Shown piece by piece: positions 21,037 to 31,537 of a DNA stretch of 64,000 nt. Both the position numbers and the translations under genes were made by a program. Below the pieces are notes generated by a model that made no database searches, was not told where the DNA came from, and worked only from the letters and a program-made list of their open reading frames with translations. This stretch comes from Microbacter margulisiae (GTDB lineage Bacteria; Bacteroidota; Bacteroidia; Bacteroidales; Paludibacteraceae). Location of the stretch: assembly GCF_014192515.1 (NCBI RefSeq), contig NZ_JACHYB010000002.1:434001-498000 (forward strand), read 5' to 3'. Positions within the stretch are counted from its first letter, which is position 1; each line of letters starts with the position of its first letter.

Positions 21037-22794
21037 TTACCACCCTTGATTTTGCACCAATCCAAATTTCAACACTTCACTATAAGGTATCGGTCCGTAA
21101 TCCATATAATCTTGATATGCTCTCTTTTCAACCGGAACAAACGTATAAGTTCCGTTTGAAATGGATACACCATTCGCTTCTTCTGTCAAATTCGCTTTCC
21201 AGCGCCGTAAATCCCAAAAACGAAATCCTTCAAAACACAATTCCAATCGTCTTTCGTTATGAATCAATGTCCGCATAGCATCTTTTGTAGTAATAGAAGC
21301 CAGATAGGCATCAGGCTGGGTAATGCCTGCCCTCTTACGTATGGCGGCTATCACATCCCGGGCAGAATAGCCCGATGGGCCTGTACCATCAGGACCCCAG
21401 GCTTCATTGGCTGCTTCAGCATAATCCAGATATATTTCGGTATAACGCATACGGGCATAGTAATGGATCTGTGAATTGGTGTTGGTCGGATTCAGATTGA
21501 CATCTTCCCGCAATAGTTTACGCATATAATAACCTGTACGTGTTGAAGTAGAAATTTGATTCAATCCATCATTGGTACTTCCGGTTCCTACCTGTGTATA
21601 AATAGGAGTATTACTCGGTCCTTCGGTACTCCCGTTGGTCACAATATAGAGGGCTAAACGAGGATCACGGTTTGCATACGGATGAGTTGGATCATAACCG
21701 CTGTTCGGATCTGTAATTGGGTAACCGTTAGCCATCGGAAAAGCATCTACCAAATTCTGGGTTGGATCAACACGGCCCTTACCATAAAGACTTGGTGGAT
21801 AATTATCTGATTCCAGACTATTGGAACTACCCACGTTGGTTCTCCAAAGAATCTCCTTAGGATTAAGTCCATTCTGTATATTATTAATTTCATTTGCATT
21901 CCGTTCCGCATACCAATAATCGCCATTAGATGCTAATCCCGATAAGCCCCCATTCAGATCAAGCACGGCAGCGGCAGAGTCGGCAGCGGCAGCCCATGAC
22001 ACATTGGTTCCCTGATTAAAAGCAGGACTGGCTGCCAATAGAGTAACTTGTGCGCTAATGACTTTAGCGATACGGGCAGACATCCGCTGGGTATTATACG
22101 CACCAAATACGCGATTATAGTCTGACACAGTAGTCTTTCCCGTATATTTGGCCGGTATTTGGCTTGTCGAACTAATATCGGAATAGTCAAGCGGTAAGTA
22201 ATACTCCGCCGAATCCAAATCGGTATAAATCTGGGTTAAACATTCGTCGAATGTATTACGTGGTACTTTGAAATTAGAAGTAACATCCTGCGGAGTTAAC
22301 AGGATAGGCACCCCCAAAAGTTTCCCATCAGCCGACCAGCCACCATGCGCCTGTAACAGATAATACATAAAAAGGGCGCGCATCCCATAGGCTTCCCCTT
22401 TAAACCTGTCATTAAACATCTGGGATACATATTCTCCGGTAGTAGCCCACGTTACCTTATCTGTATTAGCCAAAAACAGATTCAAATATTGGATGGCTGA
22501 ATAAGCGCTTGTCCATTGATCCATCGGATTATTTAAAGACGACCAGCTTCCCGTAGCCATCAGACGATAACTGTTCGTCGGGTCATTGGATACCGCATTA
22601 TCAGTAGCAACATCGTTATACGAATAGCCTGACGGCAATTTAACATAAGCGTTCAGTAAAAGCCCTTCCGCAAACGCAGGATCACTGTACACGCCATCCA
22701 GCGTACGATTATTTTGATCGGCAGGCGAGAACAGGTCTGAACAGCCGGACAAAATCATTGCCAACGCTACAAATATCAATAATTTATTTTTCAT
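21037..22794 (-). CDS. SusD/RagB-family xylan-binding lipoprotein (second pair)
   Basis: This is a 585-residue SusD-type outer-membrane lipoprotein. Its signal peptide ends ILSGC (Cys18). The N-terminal SusD-like domain has TPR-type helices (RFKGEAYGMRALFMYYLLQAHGGW), and the C-terminal RagB/SusD signature is present (IRKRAGITQPD, LIHNERRLELCFEGFRFWDLRRWKA). It forms the lid of the SusC encoded 28 nt upstream. A central stretch (MANGYPITDPNSGYDP, ANRDPRL) also occurs almost unchanged in the other SusD of this locus (25646-27520), pointing to an old duplication or a conserved xylan-binding loop. It should capture xylo-oligosaccharides and deliver them to its SusC partner. Confidence 0.96.
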   Translation of the reverse strand: MKNKLLIFVALAMILSGCSDLFSPADQNNRTLDGVYSDPAFAEGLLLNAYVKLPSGYSYNDVATDNAVSNDPTNSYRLMATGSWSSLNNPMDQWTSAYSAIQYLNLFLANTDKVTWATTGEYVSQMFNDRFKGEAYGMRALFMYYLLQAHGGWSADGKLLGVPILLTPQDVTSNFKVPRNTFDECLTQIYTDLDSAEYYLPLDYSDISSTSQIPAKYTGKTTVSDYNRVFGAYNTQRMSARIAKVISAQVTLLAASPAFNQGTNVSWAAAADSAAAVLDLNGGLSGLASNGDYWYAERNANEINNIQNGLNPKEILWRTNVGSSNSLESDNYPPSLYGKGRVDPTQNLVDAFPMANGYPITDPNSGYDPTHPYANRDPRLALYIVTNGSTEGPSNTPIYTQVGTGSTNDGLNQISTSTRTGYYMRKLLREDVNLNPTNTNSQIHYYARMRYTEIYLDYAEAANEAWGPDGTGPSGYSARDVIAAIRKRAGITQPDAYLASITTKDAMRTLIHNERRLELCFEGFRFWDLRRWKANLTEEANGVSISNGTYTFVPVEKRAYQDYMDYGPIPYSEVLKFGLVQNQGW

Positions 22795-22822
22795 AGTTCT
22801 TATTCTGTTTTAATTACACATC

Positions 22823-25612
22823 TTAAAACTCAGCTTTGATACCGACATTATATAAACGTGTCTGTGGCGTAGTACCTACATTCAATTCCATAATCTTTCT
22901 GTTTTTAGCAAATGTGAGCAAGTTATTACCGTTAACATATATGTTGATGTTCTTCAGAGGAGAGTTAATCAACAACTTTTTAGGTAAGGTATATGTGAAC
23001 TGAACTTTTGAGAGATCAAAACGATCGGTACTATAGGCCCAAAAAGTGGAGTATTGGAAATTATTATTGCTACTCAGCGTGGTCAGCCGGGGATAGGTTG
23101 CCGTATTCTTCGTGGCATCCGTCCAACTGTTCAGGACAACGTTGGAATATTTTTCACTCCCATACACCCAGTAGTAACTGCCGCTCTTTATCCCTGTACC
23201 CCCATATTGGCCGGTTCCTAACGCAAAGAAGGTAAAATTCTTCCATTGTAGCGTAAGATTTACACCACATGTAAACGGACTTCCCCAACGTCCTATCATG
23301 ACCTGATCCCTTTGATCGATCACGCCATCCCCGTTTTCATCTTTATACTTGATATCACCGGGAGCTACGGTTCCGAATTCCTGTACTGCATGATTGGTAA
23401 TATCGTTCTGGTCAGCAAAAAAGCCTTGACTTACCAAACCAAAGATGGCATCAATCGGTTTCCCGGCACGATTCTGATATGAATTGGCATAAATCTCATC
23501 TACTTTTAATACTTTCGACGTAGCATACGTTCCGGCTGCGCCAACCATAAGGTTAACATCCCCGATTTTTTGACGGAAGTTTACCTGCACATCAAATCCT
23601 TTATATTGATCTTCCCCATAATTTGTATATGGCACAAAAGATGATGTAGGATAATAGGTATTAAAATAGCTGGGGTATTGTGTGAAACGCTGTTCAGGGA
23701 TACCCGTCTTATCAATCAAAAAAGCGGTTGCCTGAACACCTAATTGGTTATTGAAGAAGGACCCGTCTATATCCAGATTAACCTCTTTTCGTTTAGCATA
23801 GGATAAATGCTGATTATCACCATGCAATGCGGTAGTTGCTGAATTGGAATAAGAACCATCATGCCATGAATACCCATAAGAAGAATAATAAACGGGGTCA
23901 TACAAATAAAAGTTATTACTCAAATCCAGATCCGTATTGACAATACCGGCAGATGCCGACAGCTTCAAACGATCTACCACTTTAGAATGCTTCAAGAAAT
24001 TCTCCCCGGTTAGCAGCCAACCAAGGCTAAAGGTAGGAGAAAAGGCCACACGGGCGTTGGAGGGCAACAAGGTAGAATTCACAACCGCTCCACTAAAGTC
24101 AGCATAATACCGATGATCATAATTATATGCCAATTGCAACCCTAAGTTACTGTTCGTTTGGTATTGAAAATCTCCGGTTTGACGCTGAAGCGTACCTGAC
24201 CCAACCAACATTGCCGATACATTATTTAGGTTGAAGCTGTTTACATAATCCATATGCACGTTAAAATCAATGGTTTGATCTTCAAATACATTTCCTATAC
24301 TCTGAACGCGACTATTATTATCTGTATTATATTTTGTTAATCCGGTAATTGAATCGCCAGTCCATGTTGGTGAATAAACAGCATACTTAGTAGAAAGAGA
24401 ATCTGTATACGTATCCAAATAATCAATGCTAATCTGTCCATGAAACGATAGCCCTTTCAACGCTTGGCTGAGATCAGCATTAACGCCCGTTACATACTGA
24501 AACAGACGGGAAGTATTGGTTTTATATCCGCCGGCATACACATCGGAAATCGGATTGGTCATATATTGCTGAGTCCCGCCCAGCAAATAAAGTCCATCGA
24601 TGATGTTATGAGCGTTCTTAATATAGGTTTGACCATTGGTAGCGCTATTCGAAATCAAACTGATGGGGACAAACGGGGAAAAGTAGTTCGGTCGTAACGT
24701 TGCCGCATTTGACCAATAATTACCCATCGATGACCGACTATCATTAAATACAGTCGAGGTATGAACGAAAGCGTTTATAAAATCATTTAACTTCAATTCG
24801 ATGTTTCCGCGTATACTTAAACGAGAAGTGTTCTCATTGTTGCCTTCTCCAAATTTCAACAATGAATTTTGCCCCTGATAGTCAACCAAAGCATAAAACC
24901 GCGCACGCTCCGTACCGCCCGAAAATTCGGCATTAGCAGAATAAGAAGTGTACATCTTACGCAAATAATCCGATGAATAATAATTCACATCAGGATACTG
25001 ATATATATTGGAATGCGAAGCATACTTACTGATGGTAGCAGCATCATAAAGCGGAGATAATCCGTCATTCGTACAGGCCTGATTATAATAGGTCATATAG
25101 TCAGCCGACCCTAAATAAGTTGGATACTCTATCGGCACATTAACGCCTCCGTTAACCCGGATGTTTTTCTTGATTTTACCTACTTTCCCCTGTTTGGTTG
25201 TAATCAAGATCACACCGTTCGCGGCACGGCTACCATAGAGGACAACGGCATTCGCTCCTTTCAAAAAGGTGATCTGAGAAATTGCCGTAGTGGTAACATC
25301 TGTAATATTACCGGGCACACCGTCAATCAACACCAACGGCGTACCCAACCCCCAGAGATTGCTCCCGCCGATAAAGGCATTAACACCTTCCAGCGGATAG
25401 GTGCCATAATCTTTTTCCAGATAATCCGACGGATTCACTACCGAAATAGCGCCGGTCAGATCTTTCTTCTCAACCGTCCCGTAGGCCACATGCACCAAGG
25501 AATCGTTGCCGGAAATCATTGTTTGATTCGTATCAGCAGTCTGTCCTGCAACTTTAAAAAGCAAGCCAAAGAACATACCGCATAAAATCGTTCCTATTCT
25601 TATAAGTTTCAT
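22823..25612 (-). CDS. SusC/RagA TonB-dependent transporter, short form lacking the N-terminal carboxypeptidase-like domain
   Basis: This is a 929-residue outer-membrane receptor. After the signal peptide (about 1-24) the protein goes almost directly into the plug (YGTVEKKDLTGAISVV about 45-60; PLVLIDGVPGNI; YGSRAANGVILITTKQGKVG), then a 22-strand barrel ending in Phe (VGIKAEF). The CarboxypepD_reg-like domain that opens both other SusC proteins in this window is missing, as is the usual DVVVVGYG run at its end. The transporter is otherwise complete and has the calcium-loop-like DENGDGVIDQRDQ. It is preceded by SusD (33 nt) and followed by its own SusD (28 nt). Short SusC proteins as the second member of tandem pairs are known in xylan loci. 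It probably imports a different size or decoration class of xylo-oligosaccharide. Confidence 0.95.
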   Translation of the reverse strand: MKLIRIGTILCGMFFGLLFKVAGQTADTNQTMISGNDSLVHVAYGTVEKKDLTGAISVVNPSDYLEKDYGTYPLEGVNAFIGGSNLWGLGTPLVLIDGVPGNITDVTTTAISQITFLKGANAVVLYGSRAANGVILITTKQGKVGKIKKNIRVNGGVNVPIEYPTYLGSADYMTYYNQACTNDGLSPLYDAATISKYASHSNIYQYPDVNYYSSDYLRKMYTSYSANAEFSGGTERARFYALVDYQGQNSLLKFGEGNNENTSRLSIRGNIELKLNDFINAFVHTSTVFNDSRSSMGNYWSNAATLRPNYFSPFVPISLISNSATNGQTYIKNAHNIIDGLYLLGGTQQYMTNPISDVYAGGYKTNTSRLFQYVTGVNADLSQALKGLSFHGQISIDYLDTYTDSLSTKYAVYSPTWTGDSITGLTKYNTDNNSRVQSIGNVFEDQTIDFNVHMDYVNSFNLNNVSAMLVGSGTLQRQTGDFQYQTNSNLGLQLAYNYDHRYYADFSGAVVNSTLLPSNARVAFSPTFSLGWLLTGENFLKHSKVVDRLKLSASAGIVNTDLDLSNNFYLYDPVYYSSYGYSWHDGSYSNSATTALHGDNQHLSYAKRKEVNLDIDGSFFNNQLGVQATAFLIDKTGIPEQRFTQYPSYFNTYYPTSSFVPYTNYGEDQYKGFDVQVNFRQKIGDVNLMVGAAGTYATSKVLKVDEIYANSYQNRAGKPIDAIFGLVSQGFFADQNDITNHAVQEFGTVAPGDIKYKDENGDGVIDQRDQVMIGRWGSPFTCGVNLTLQWKNFTFFALGTGQYGGTGIKSGSYYWVYGSEKYSNVVLNSWTDATKNTATYPRLTTLSSNNNFQYSTFWAYSTDRFDLSKVQFTYTLPKKLLINSPLKNINIYVNGNNLLTFAKNRKIMELNVGTTPQTRLYNVGIKAEF

Positions 25613-25645
25613 TTTACGTCTTTTTAAGGTTAGAAAATATTTCCT

Positions 25646-27520
25646 TTAATACCCGGGGTTTTGTGGGAATGTTACATACAAGTACACATCTTTTGTTGGT
25701 ATTGGTAACCAATAATTGAAGTCATGGAAAACACGGGTCAGAATTACCCTTTTCGTCATATTTACCGGCTCATAATGAATTCCGGGACTCGGTATTTCAG
25801 AGGCAGGTACAGATACAGTTCCACGATCAAAATCAATCGCTGTCTTTTCCAAGTATTGCTTATTATCCCACAACATCCAACGACGCAGGTCGTTAAAGCG
25901 AATATCCGCTTCAAACGAAAGTTCCACGGCTCGTTCACGAATAATCTCGCTCATAAATTTCTGAGGGTCACTAACGTAAGCCGAACCCACCGGACCAACT
26001 CCTGCACGGGTACGTATTTTATCCACTGCCTGTTCAGCCGTTAAATTATATCCCGGCGCAGTGCTGGTGGCCGAACCATACCCTTGCAATACCGCTTCGG
26101 CATACATCAGATAGACATCCGACAAGCGCATATAAGCCAAATGCATATAGCCTCCACCGGAATAATTGTCAATATTATTACAGGTCATTGGGGTAAACTT
26201 TCTTATTAAATAACCTGTACGGCCACTACTAGCGCCTCCATTATACGTTCGATCTTCACCGCTGGTATAAAGCGCTATATCGCGATAATGTTCTTTGTCA
26301 GCCGGGGCAGCACCATAAATTTGCTGATCGCCGTCAATTACAATGTCGTGATAGAAACGCGGGTCTCGGTTTGCCCATGGATTATTGGGATCATAACCTG
26401 AATTCGGATCTGTAATAGGCAATCCATTGGCCATGCCGTAGTTATCTACATAATTGGCATTGGGTGATACATAACCTCCACCTATTGATGAAGCGCTAAA
26501 GATAGATGCAGGTCCCCAGGGGCAACCATCCAACCAAGTACCAAATGCAGAATACGTAAACACATCCTCCTGGTAACCTGGCATTTGACTAGAACCCCCA
26601 CTCCAGAAAAGGTTGGAGTATTGGCTGAAGGGAACCAAATGAAGCCAACTCTTCCCATTGTCCACATACTGTAACATCTCTGCAAAGGCAGCCGCCGCTT
26701 TCTGGCAATAGCCTTTATTATAGGTAGCACTACCTGTCGATTCCTTATTCATTAAAGGACTGCCGGCATACAGATAATCTTTCCCTAAATAGCCTAAACA
26801 CATCATTTTGTTAATTCGCAACGTATTATTTCCTTTGGTTGCAGCGCCGGTAGCCGTACTATCCCAATCAACAGGCAATAGATCGGCTGCTGCTCTAAGA
26901 TCTTTCGCTATGGAATCGGCAGTTTGCTGATAGGATAACCGAGGAATAGCCAGATTGTCAGTAGGTGATAGTACATGCGTAATATAAGGTAAGCCACCAA
27001 AATAAGAGGACAATTCAAAATAAAACCAACCCCGGAAAAACAGTAACTGACCTTTAATGAAATCCTTCTGTTCTTGCGTAGCATCCGTCAGTTTATCCAG
27101 ATTTTCCAATCCAAGATTAACATCACGAATACCAGCCCATGCATTTGGCCATAAGCCTTCCGCACCTCCAGCTGACGCAGTATGAACATTCCCATCACCA
27201 TTCAGCCATGAAGGAATCCATCCTTCCTGCCAGCCCCAATAATCTCCTTCATCAAATTTATCATCTACCCATGCTCCACCAACACTATTAATAGCTTCAT
27301 CTCCCATCATCCAGTTGTCCGCCCAAGTGACAGCGGTATAGTCGGGGACTAAAGCATAGATCTGCTCTACATATCCTTGAAAATTGGTGAAATTAACAAA
27401 AGCATCCGTTGAAGAAACCACCGAATCGGGAGTTCTGTCCAAATAGCTTGTACACGAGGTGAATCCAAACATTAACCACATTAGGATAATCCCTCCGATT
27501 ATATTTATATGTTTTTTCAT
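25646..27520 (-). CDS. SusD/RagB-family xylan-binding lipoprotein (first pair)
   Basis: This is a 624-residue lipoprotein with signal peptide ending FGFTSC (Cys23). The SusD fold markers are TPR-type helices (FIKGQLLFFRGWFYFELSSYFGGLPY), the loop MANGLPITDPNSGYDPNNPW, and the C-terminal signature IRTRAGVGPVG, IIRERAVELSFEADIRFNDLRRWML. The gene sits 10 nt after the upstream SusC gene and 33 nt before the short SusC, so the pair is tightly coupled. Its partner is the 1045-residue SusC. By synteny it corresponds to XusB, a xylan-binding surface protein; aromatic residues that would form the binding platform cannot be assigned without a structure. Confidence 0.96.
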   Translation of the reverse strand: MKKHINIIGGIILMWLMFGFTSCTSYLDRTPDSVVSSTDAFVNFTNFQGYVEQIYALVPDYTAVTWADNWMMGDEAINSVGGAWVDDKFDEGDYWGWQEGWIPSWLNGDGNVHTASAGGAEGLWPNAWAGIRDVNLGLENLDKLTDATQEQKDFIKGQLLFFRGWFYFELSSYFGGLPYITHVLSPTDNLAIPRLSYQQTADSIAKDLRAAADLLPVDWDSTATGAATKGNNTLRINKMMCLGYLGKDYLYAGSPLMNKESTGSATYNKGYCQKAAAAFAEMLQYVDNGKSWLHLVPFSQYSNLFWSGGSSQMPGYQEDVFTYSAFGTWLDGCPWGPASIFSASSIGGGYVSPNANYVDNYGMANGLPITDPNSGYDPNNPWANRDPRFYHDIVIDGDQQIYGAAPADKEHYRDIALYTSGEDRTYNGGASSGRTGYLIRKFTPMTCNNIDNYSGGGYMHLAYMRLSDVYLMYAEAVLQGYGSATSTAPGYNLTAEQAVDKIRTRAGVGPVGSAYVSDPQKFMSEIIRERAVELSFEADIRFNDLRRWMLWDNKQYLEKTAIDFDRGTVSVPASEIPSPGIHYEPVNMTKRVILTRVFHDFNYWLPIPTKDVYLYVTFPQNPGY

Positions 27521-27530
27521 GTATCTAATT

Positions 27531-30500
27531 TTAAAAAGTTACATTAAGTCCACAAGTTATCCGTTTCACAAGGGGATAGGCTGTACTTCCAGCGGTATTT
27601 ACCTCGCGGCTGTCCGGCATATGTGTCCACAAGAACAGATCTTCACCATTCAGGTAAGCACGAAGCGAATTAATCCCATATTTTTGCAACCACTCTTTCT
27701 TGAACGTATAAGCCAATTGCACATTCTTTAAGCGGAGATAGGACCCGTCATATAAGTACAGTGTTGATCCGGTATAGTCCATATGAGAGTCCCATCGCGG
27801 CATCGGAACATTTCCATTTTGATCGGTCTTCGTCCAATAAGAACCCTGTTTATAGACATTGTCCAAGCTACCTGAGAAGCTTGTCAACTGCATATAACGG
27901 CTTACATCATTCACTCCATAGAACATGACGCTCAGACTGAAAGCTTTCCAGTCACACCCTACAGTAGTTGTAAATGTATTCTCCGGATAAGAGGGATAAC
28001 TATAAGGAGCTGAATCTTTATTATCAATCTTACCATCTCCGTTAAAATCGATAATGTTCAGATTACCGGGCAACTTCTCTGTATCATATGTATTCAATTG
28101 GGTACTGCCATAAACCTGATCCCAGTTATTGTAGTAGCCTCCCGTTACATAGGAATAGTTTTGCCCGACCGGCTTACCTGCTGATTTCCGATAAGCATCA
28201 TACAATTGAGGATCGTCGGCATAAATTACCTGGTTTCTGGCATGGGTCATATCAAAATTCCCCCAAAGTCTGAGATTCTTGTTGATCTGTTTATTAAGAC
28301 GGATCACCAACTCATACCCAATGTTACGCACAATCCCGAGGTTAGCCGCTGCAGGAGTCGTACCGAAGTAGGAAGGTACAGTTGGGGTCATAAGAATATC
28401 CGTCCGTATATCACGAAAAACATCAAAATTTCCGGCAACTAAACCTCCCAGGAAAGCATAATCAACACCAGCATTTGTTTTTGTTACTTTTTCCCAATGA
28501 ATATCCGAATTACCTTGTTGTGTCACATACCACCATTGATATGGATTACTAGCGTATGGATTTGTTCCTAAAGGAAGAGTTCCGCCATATCCCCAGCTTG
28601 TCATATAAAGCCAACGGTTATAATACCCATTCATATTATCCGAACCTACTTGTCCCCAGGAAGCACGCAATTTTAGCATATCCAGGAATTTCATCGGTTT
28701 CATGAATTTTTCATTTGTAATCATCCATCCGAGAGCAGCAGAGGGAAAGAAAGCAAAGCGATGGCTCGGCCCAAATTGTTCCGATCCGTTGTAGGCTCCA
28801 TTCACTTCAGCAAAATATTTCTCCGCATAATTATAGGTAAAGCGACCCACCCAGTCTTCGCGGTAATGAGGCACTTCGCTTCCGGTAGCATACTGGTCGC
28901 GGCTAAACAATCCCATACCGGTAACATCATGCTTGCCGAATTTTTTGGCATAGTTCAATTGCAATTGATAAAACGTATGGCGATAAGTAGCGTCCGGACT
29001 AACATCTGCATCTGCATTAGGCGACCAACGAGAAGGTATCCAATTGAATTGATTGGTTCCTAAATAACTGCTCTGTGTTACTTCGCCTGTTACCGGATCA
29101 ATATAGGTTTGTTGGACATTACCGTTGTCATAAATTCCTCCCACGGAAACAAAGGTATTGTCATACGAAAGCATTCCCTGCGCCGACAATCCATCTAAGA
29201 TCATACTCAGATCCTGCTTCAAGGTAAAGTCCGTATTGATCTGTTTTGTAGTAGTATACCTGATCCCATTGTTAGACAACGTTAATGCTGAATTGATGGT
29301 TCCTACTGTGTTTGGAGGATAATAGCCCCACGATCCGTCTGAATAGCGAGGATAATACACATCAGGAGGATTACTATAGATGCTTTGCCAAATCCGGTAT
29401 TCCCATGAATCCTGGTTGTATGCATCCTGCACTACTCCATATGAACCGGCCAAATCGGCCTTCAGGGTAGTGGTTCTTGTCAAATTAAAATCCAAATTAC
29501 TTCGAACATCCAGGCGCTTAAAACCATACCCTCCCGTATATCCTTTACCATTGGGGTAATGTTTCAAAATATCACCTTCATCCTCATAGTCAACCGAAGT
29601 AAAATATTTCACCTCCGGCGTCCCACCTGAGATATTCATATTAACATTGTGATCCATGGCAGCTTTCCTTACCAATGCATCCTGCCAATTGATATTGGGG
29701 TACTGTTCAGCCTGCGCCAGAGTAGTCTGATTACGATATTCATTAAGTGTAGCATTCGGCATATATTTCCCCCATGCGGCAGGATACAAGCCTAATTCAC
29801 GTTCAATGGACTCATTCCGAATACTGAGTGCATCATACGAATCATATTTAGAGGCTAACATCTGGGGCATCTTCACTGTAGTATTGACCGTAACCGAAAT
29901 ATTAGCCTTCCCCTCTTCCCCTCGTTTCGTGGTAATCAGGATAACTCCATTGGCTCCCCTTACGCCAAACACAGCTGTTGCCGAAGCGTCTTTTAACACG
30001 GATATACTCTCTACATCATTAATATTAACACTGTTTATATCGCGTTCAATACCATCCACCAAAATCAATGGGGATGTATTATTCCAGGTACTTTCGCCCC
30101 GGATTAAGATTTGAGGTGTTTCATCTCCCGGTTTTCCAGTTGTAGTCATCGTAATAACACCCGGCAAGTTACCTGTTAAAGCAGACCCCAGATCAGGTAA
30201 ACCGACTGACTTTGCAAGCTGTTTCCCGGATGTCTGGACGATAGCCCCAACCACACTTTGTTTTTTCTCTTGTCCATATCCCACAACAACCACATCATTT
30301 AAATTAACGTTGTTGGGTATCATATCAACAGTAAAAAAATTCTTACCTTTTGTGTCAATCTCTTGCGGTTTATATCCCACATAAGAAATAACGATTACAG
30401 GTTGTTTCATGGGTACGTTTAATGTGAACCTACCGTCAACATCTGTTACCGTACCGATTTTCAGATCTCCCTTCACCACTACTGTAGCGCCAATCATAGG

Positions 30501-30668
30501 CATATTCTTTTCATCGAACACCTTTCCTTTGACTGTATACATGTTTTGCGCAACAAGAGCAGAACTTAATAAGGAAAGCATTGACAGAATGAAAAATCTT
30601 ACCAGTGTCAATCTCCCTCTCTGCACTCTTAGAAAGCAAATTGGTATGTTTTTATCATTATGCTTCAT
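27531..30668 (-). CDS. SusC/RagA TonB-dependent transporter (first pair)
   Basis: This is a 1045-residue outer-membrane transporter and the first gene of the core xylan operon. An extended N-terminus (about 1-40) carries the signal peptide (FFILSMLSLLSSALVA), with M29 as a possible shorter start. A CarboxypepD_reg-like domain follows (about 43-125; VKGKVFDEKNMPMIGATVVVKG), then the SusC hallmark LNDVVVVGYG, the plug (PLILVDGIERDIN, VFGVRGANGVILITTKRGEEG) and a beta-barrel ending GLNVTF. It imports xylo-oligosaccharides across the outer membrane with TonB-ExbBD energy. It corresponds in order to XusA. Upstream lies an unusually long (about 870 nt) AT-rich leader between this gene and the conserved promoter module. 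Confidence 0.96.
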   Translation of the reverse strand: MKHNDKNIPICFLRVQRGRLTLVRFFILSMLSLLSSALVAQNMYTVKGKVFDEKNMPMIGATVVVKGDLKIGTVTDVDGRFTLNVPMKQPVIVISYVGYKPQEIDTKGKNFFTVDMIPNNVNLNDVVVVGYGQEKKQSVVGAIVQTSGKQLAKSVGLPDLGSALTGNLPGVITMTTTGKPGDETPQILIRGESTWNNTSPLILVDGIERDINSVNINDVESISVLKDASATAVFGVRGANGVILITTKRGEEGKANISVTVNTTVKMPQMLASKYDSYDALSIRNESIERELGLYPAAWGKYMPNATLNEYRNQTTLAQAEQYPNINWQDALVRKAAMDHNVNMNISGGTPEVKYFTSVDYEDEGDILKHYPNGKGYTGGYGFKRLDVRSNLDFNLTRTTTLKADLAGSYGVVQDAYNQDSWEYRIWQSIYSNPPDVYYPRYSDGSWGYYPPNTVGTINSALTLSNNGIRYTTTKQINTDFTLKQDLSMILDGLSAQGMLSYDNTFVSVGGIYDNGNVQQTYIDPVTGEVTQSSYLGTNQFNWIPSRWSPNADADVSPDATYRHTFYQLQLNYAKKFGKHDVTGMGLFSRDQYATGSEVPHYREDWVGRFTYNYAEKYFAEVNGAYNGSEQFGPSHRFAFFPSAALGWMITNEKFMKPMKFLDMLKLRASWGQVGSDNMNGYYNRWLYMTSWGYGGTLPLGTNPYASNPYQWWYVTQQGNSDIHWEKVTKTNAGVDYAFLGGLVAGNFDVFRDIRTDILMTPTVPSYFGTTPAAANLGIVRNIGYELVIRLNKQINKNLRLWGNFDMTHARNQVIYADDPQLYDAYRKSAGKPVGQNYSYVTGGYYNNWDQVYGSTQLNTYDTEKLPGNLNIIDFNGDGKIDNKDSAPYSYPSYPENTFTTTVGCDWKAFSLSVMFYGVNDVSRYMQLTSFSGSLDNVYKQGSYWTKTDQNGNVPMPRWDSHMDYTGSTLYLYDGSYLRLKNVQLAYTFKKEWLQKYGINSLRAYLNGEDLFLWTHMPDSREVNTAGSTAYPLVKRITCGLNVTF

Positions 30669-31537
30669 TGTATTAAATATTTTTTTTAATATATAGATAA
30701 CGTAATTTTTTATGGCTAATTAATTTATTTTAAAATATCTACCATCTAAAACACTGAATTGCTAGCTATCGTCATAAAATCTCTTCATATGCACATATAA
30801 TTTAAGGTTAACACTCTAACAAACATCTCTCTTTTTAATGCCTTAAAAATAACCATATACCTTGACAAACATTACCGTTTCCCCACCACCTTATACTTCC
30901 TATGTCTAAAATCCATAGGGTAATGTAGGAAAAACATAAACTTGTTCATTTCAAAACATAAACTTGTTAACAAGATAATTGCTACACTATCTTTACCTGC
31001 TTCATACCAGGACACCTTTAACTGAAACCCCTGAAACACGACAATTGACAGGCAGAGCCGAAAAACCAATCACTACAAAGCAAAATAAGAATATCACCTT
31101 TTCAAATTTTCAAAGCAACAAAAACTTGTCTATTATTAAGTATATCACAATTTCTATTTGAAAAATAATATTTTTCTTCGCTTAGAATCAGATTCATGCT
31201 GTCTGTAGAAATCCCGGTAAAGTCTTTTGAAAGATGATAAGATCACAATTTTATCGAAAGAAACTTCATCCTTTATTCAGAACAGCCAAAACCACATAAA
31301 CAAAACGGAAACACTGGCAAGTCACGGTTTTTTGAATCTAAATCCACTATGGATTATATCAATTGAATGACGTCTGAGGAAATAGCATAGGGAAATCAAT
31401 CCCAAACTGCTCTTATAAATGTATGTTTCATAGTTGGACGATTAAATGATTAATAATTGAAATACATTTCGAAACTAAACAAGAGGGTCTTCAAAGAAAT
31501 ATAGAAGACATCTTGTTTTTCTTACAATAAATCGCTA
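30669..31537 (-). other. Long non-coding leader/regulatory region of the core xylan operon
   Basis: About 870 nt separate the SusC start from the -7 box of the shared promoter module. No convincing coding sequence is present; a 65-codon frame at 30872-31069 has no recognisable homology or start signal. The stretch contains one pair of 16-nt direct repeats (listed separately). It may be a long 5' leader, or hold a second, closer promoter that I could not identify. Confidence 0.5.
30931..30968 (-). promoter_or_regulatory. Pair of 16-nt direct repeats upstream of the core operon
   Basis: On the minus strand AACAAGTTTATGTTTT occurs twice, perfectly, at 30953-30968 and 30931-30946, 22 nt apart (two helical turns). 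The outer copy is flanked by the palindrome CTTGTTAACAAG. It lies about 260-300 nt before the SusC start. It could be a protein-binding site; no protein can be assigned. Confidence 0.45.

Noticed and set aside
30872..31069. 65-codon minus-strand frame in the SusC leader
   Set aside because: No signal peptide, domain or ribosome-binding context; its repeated residues come from the 16-nt DNA repeats.
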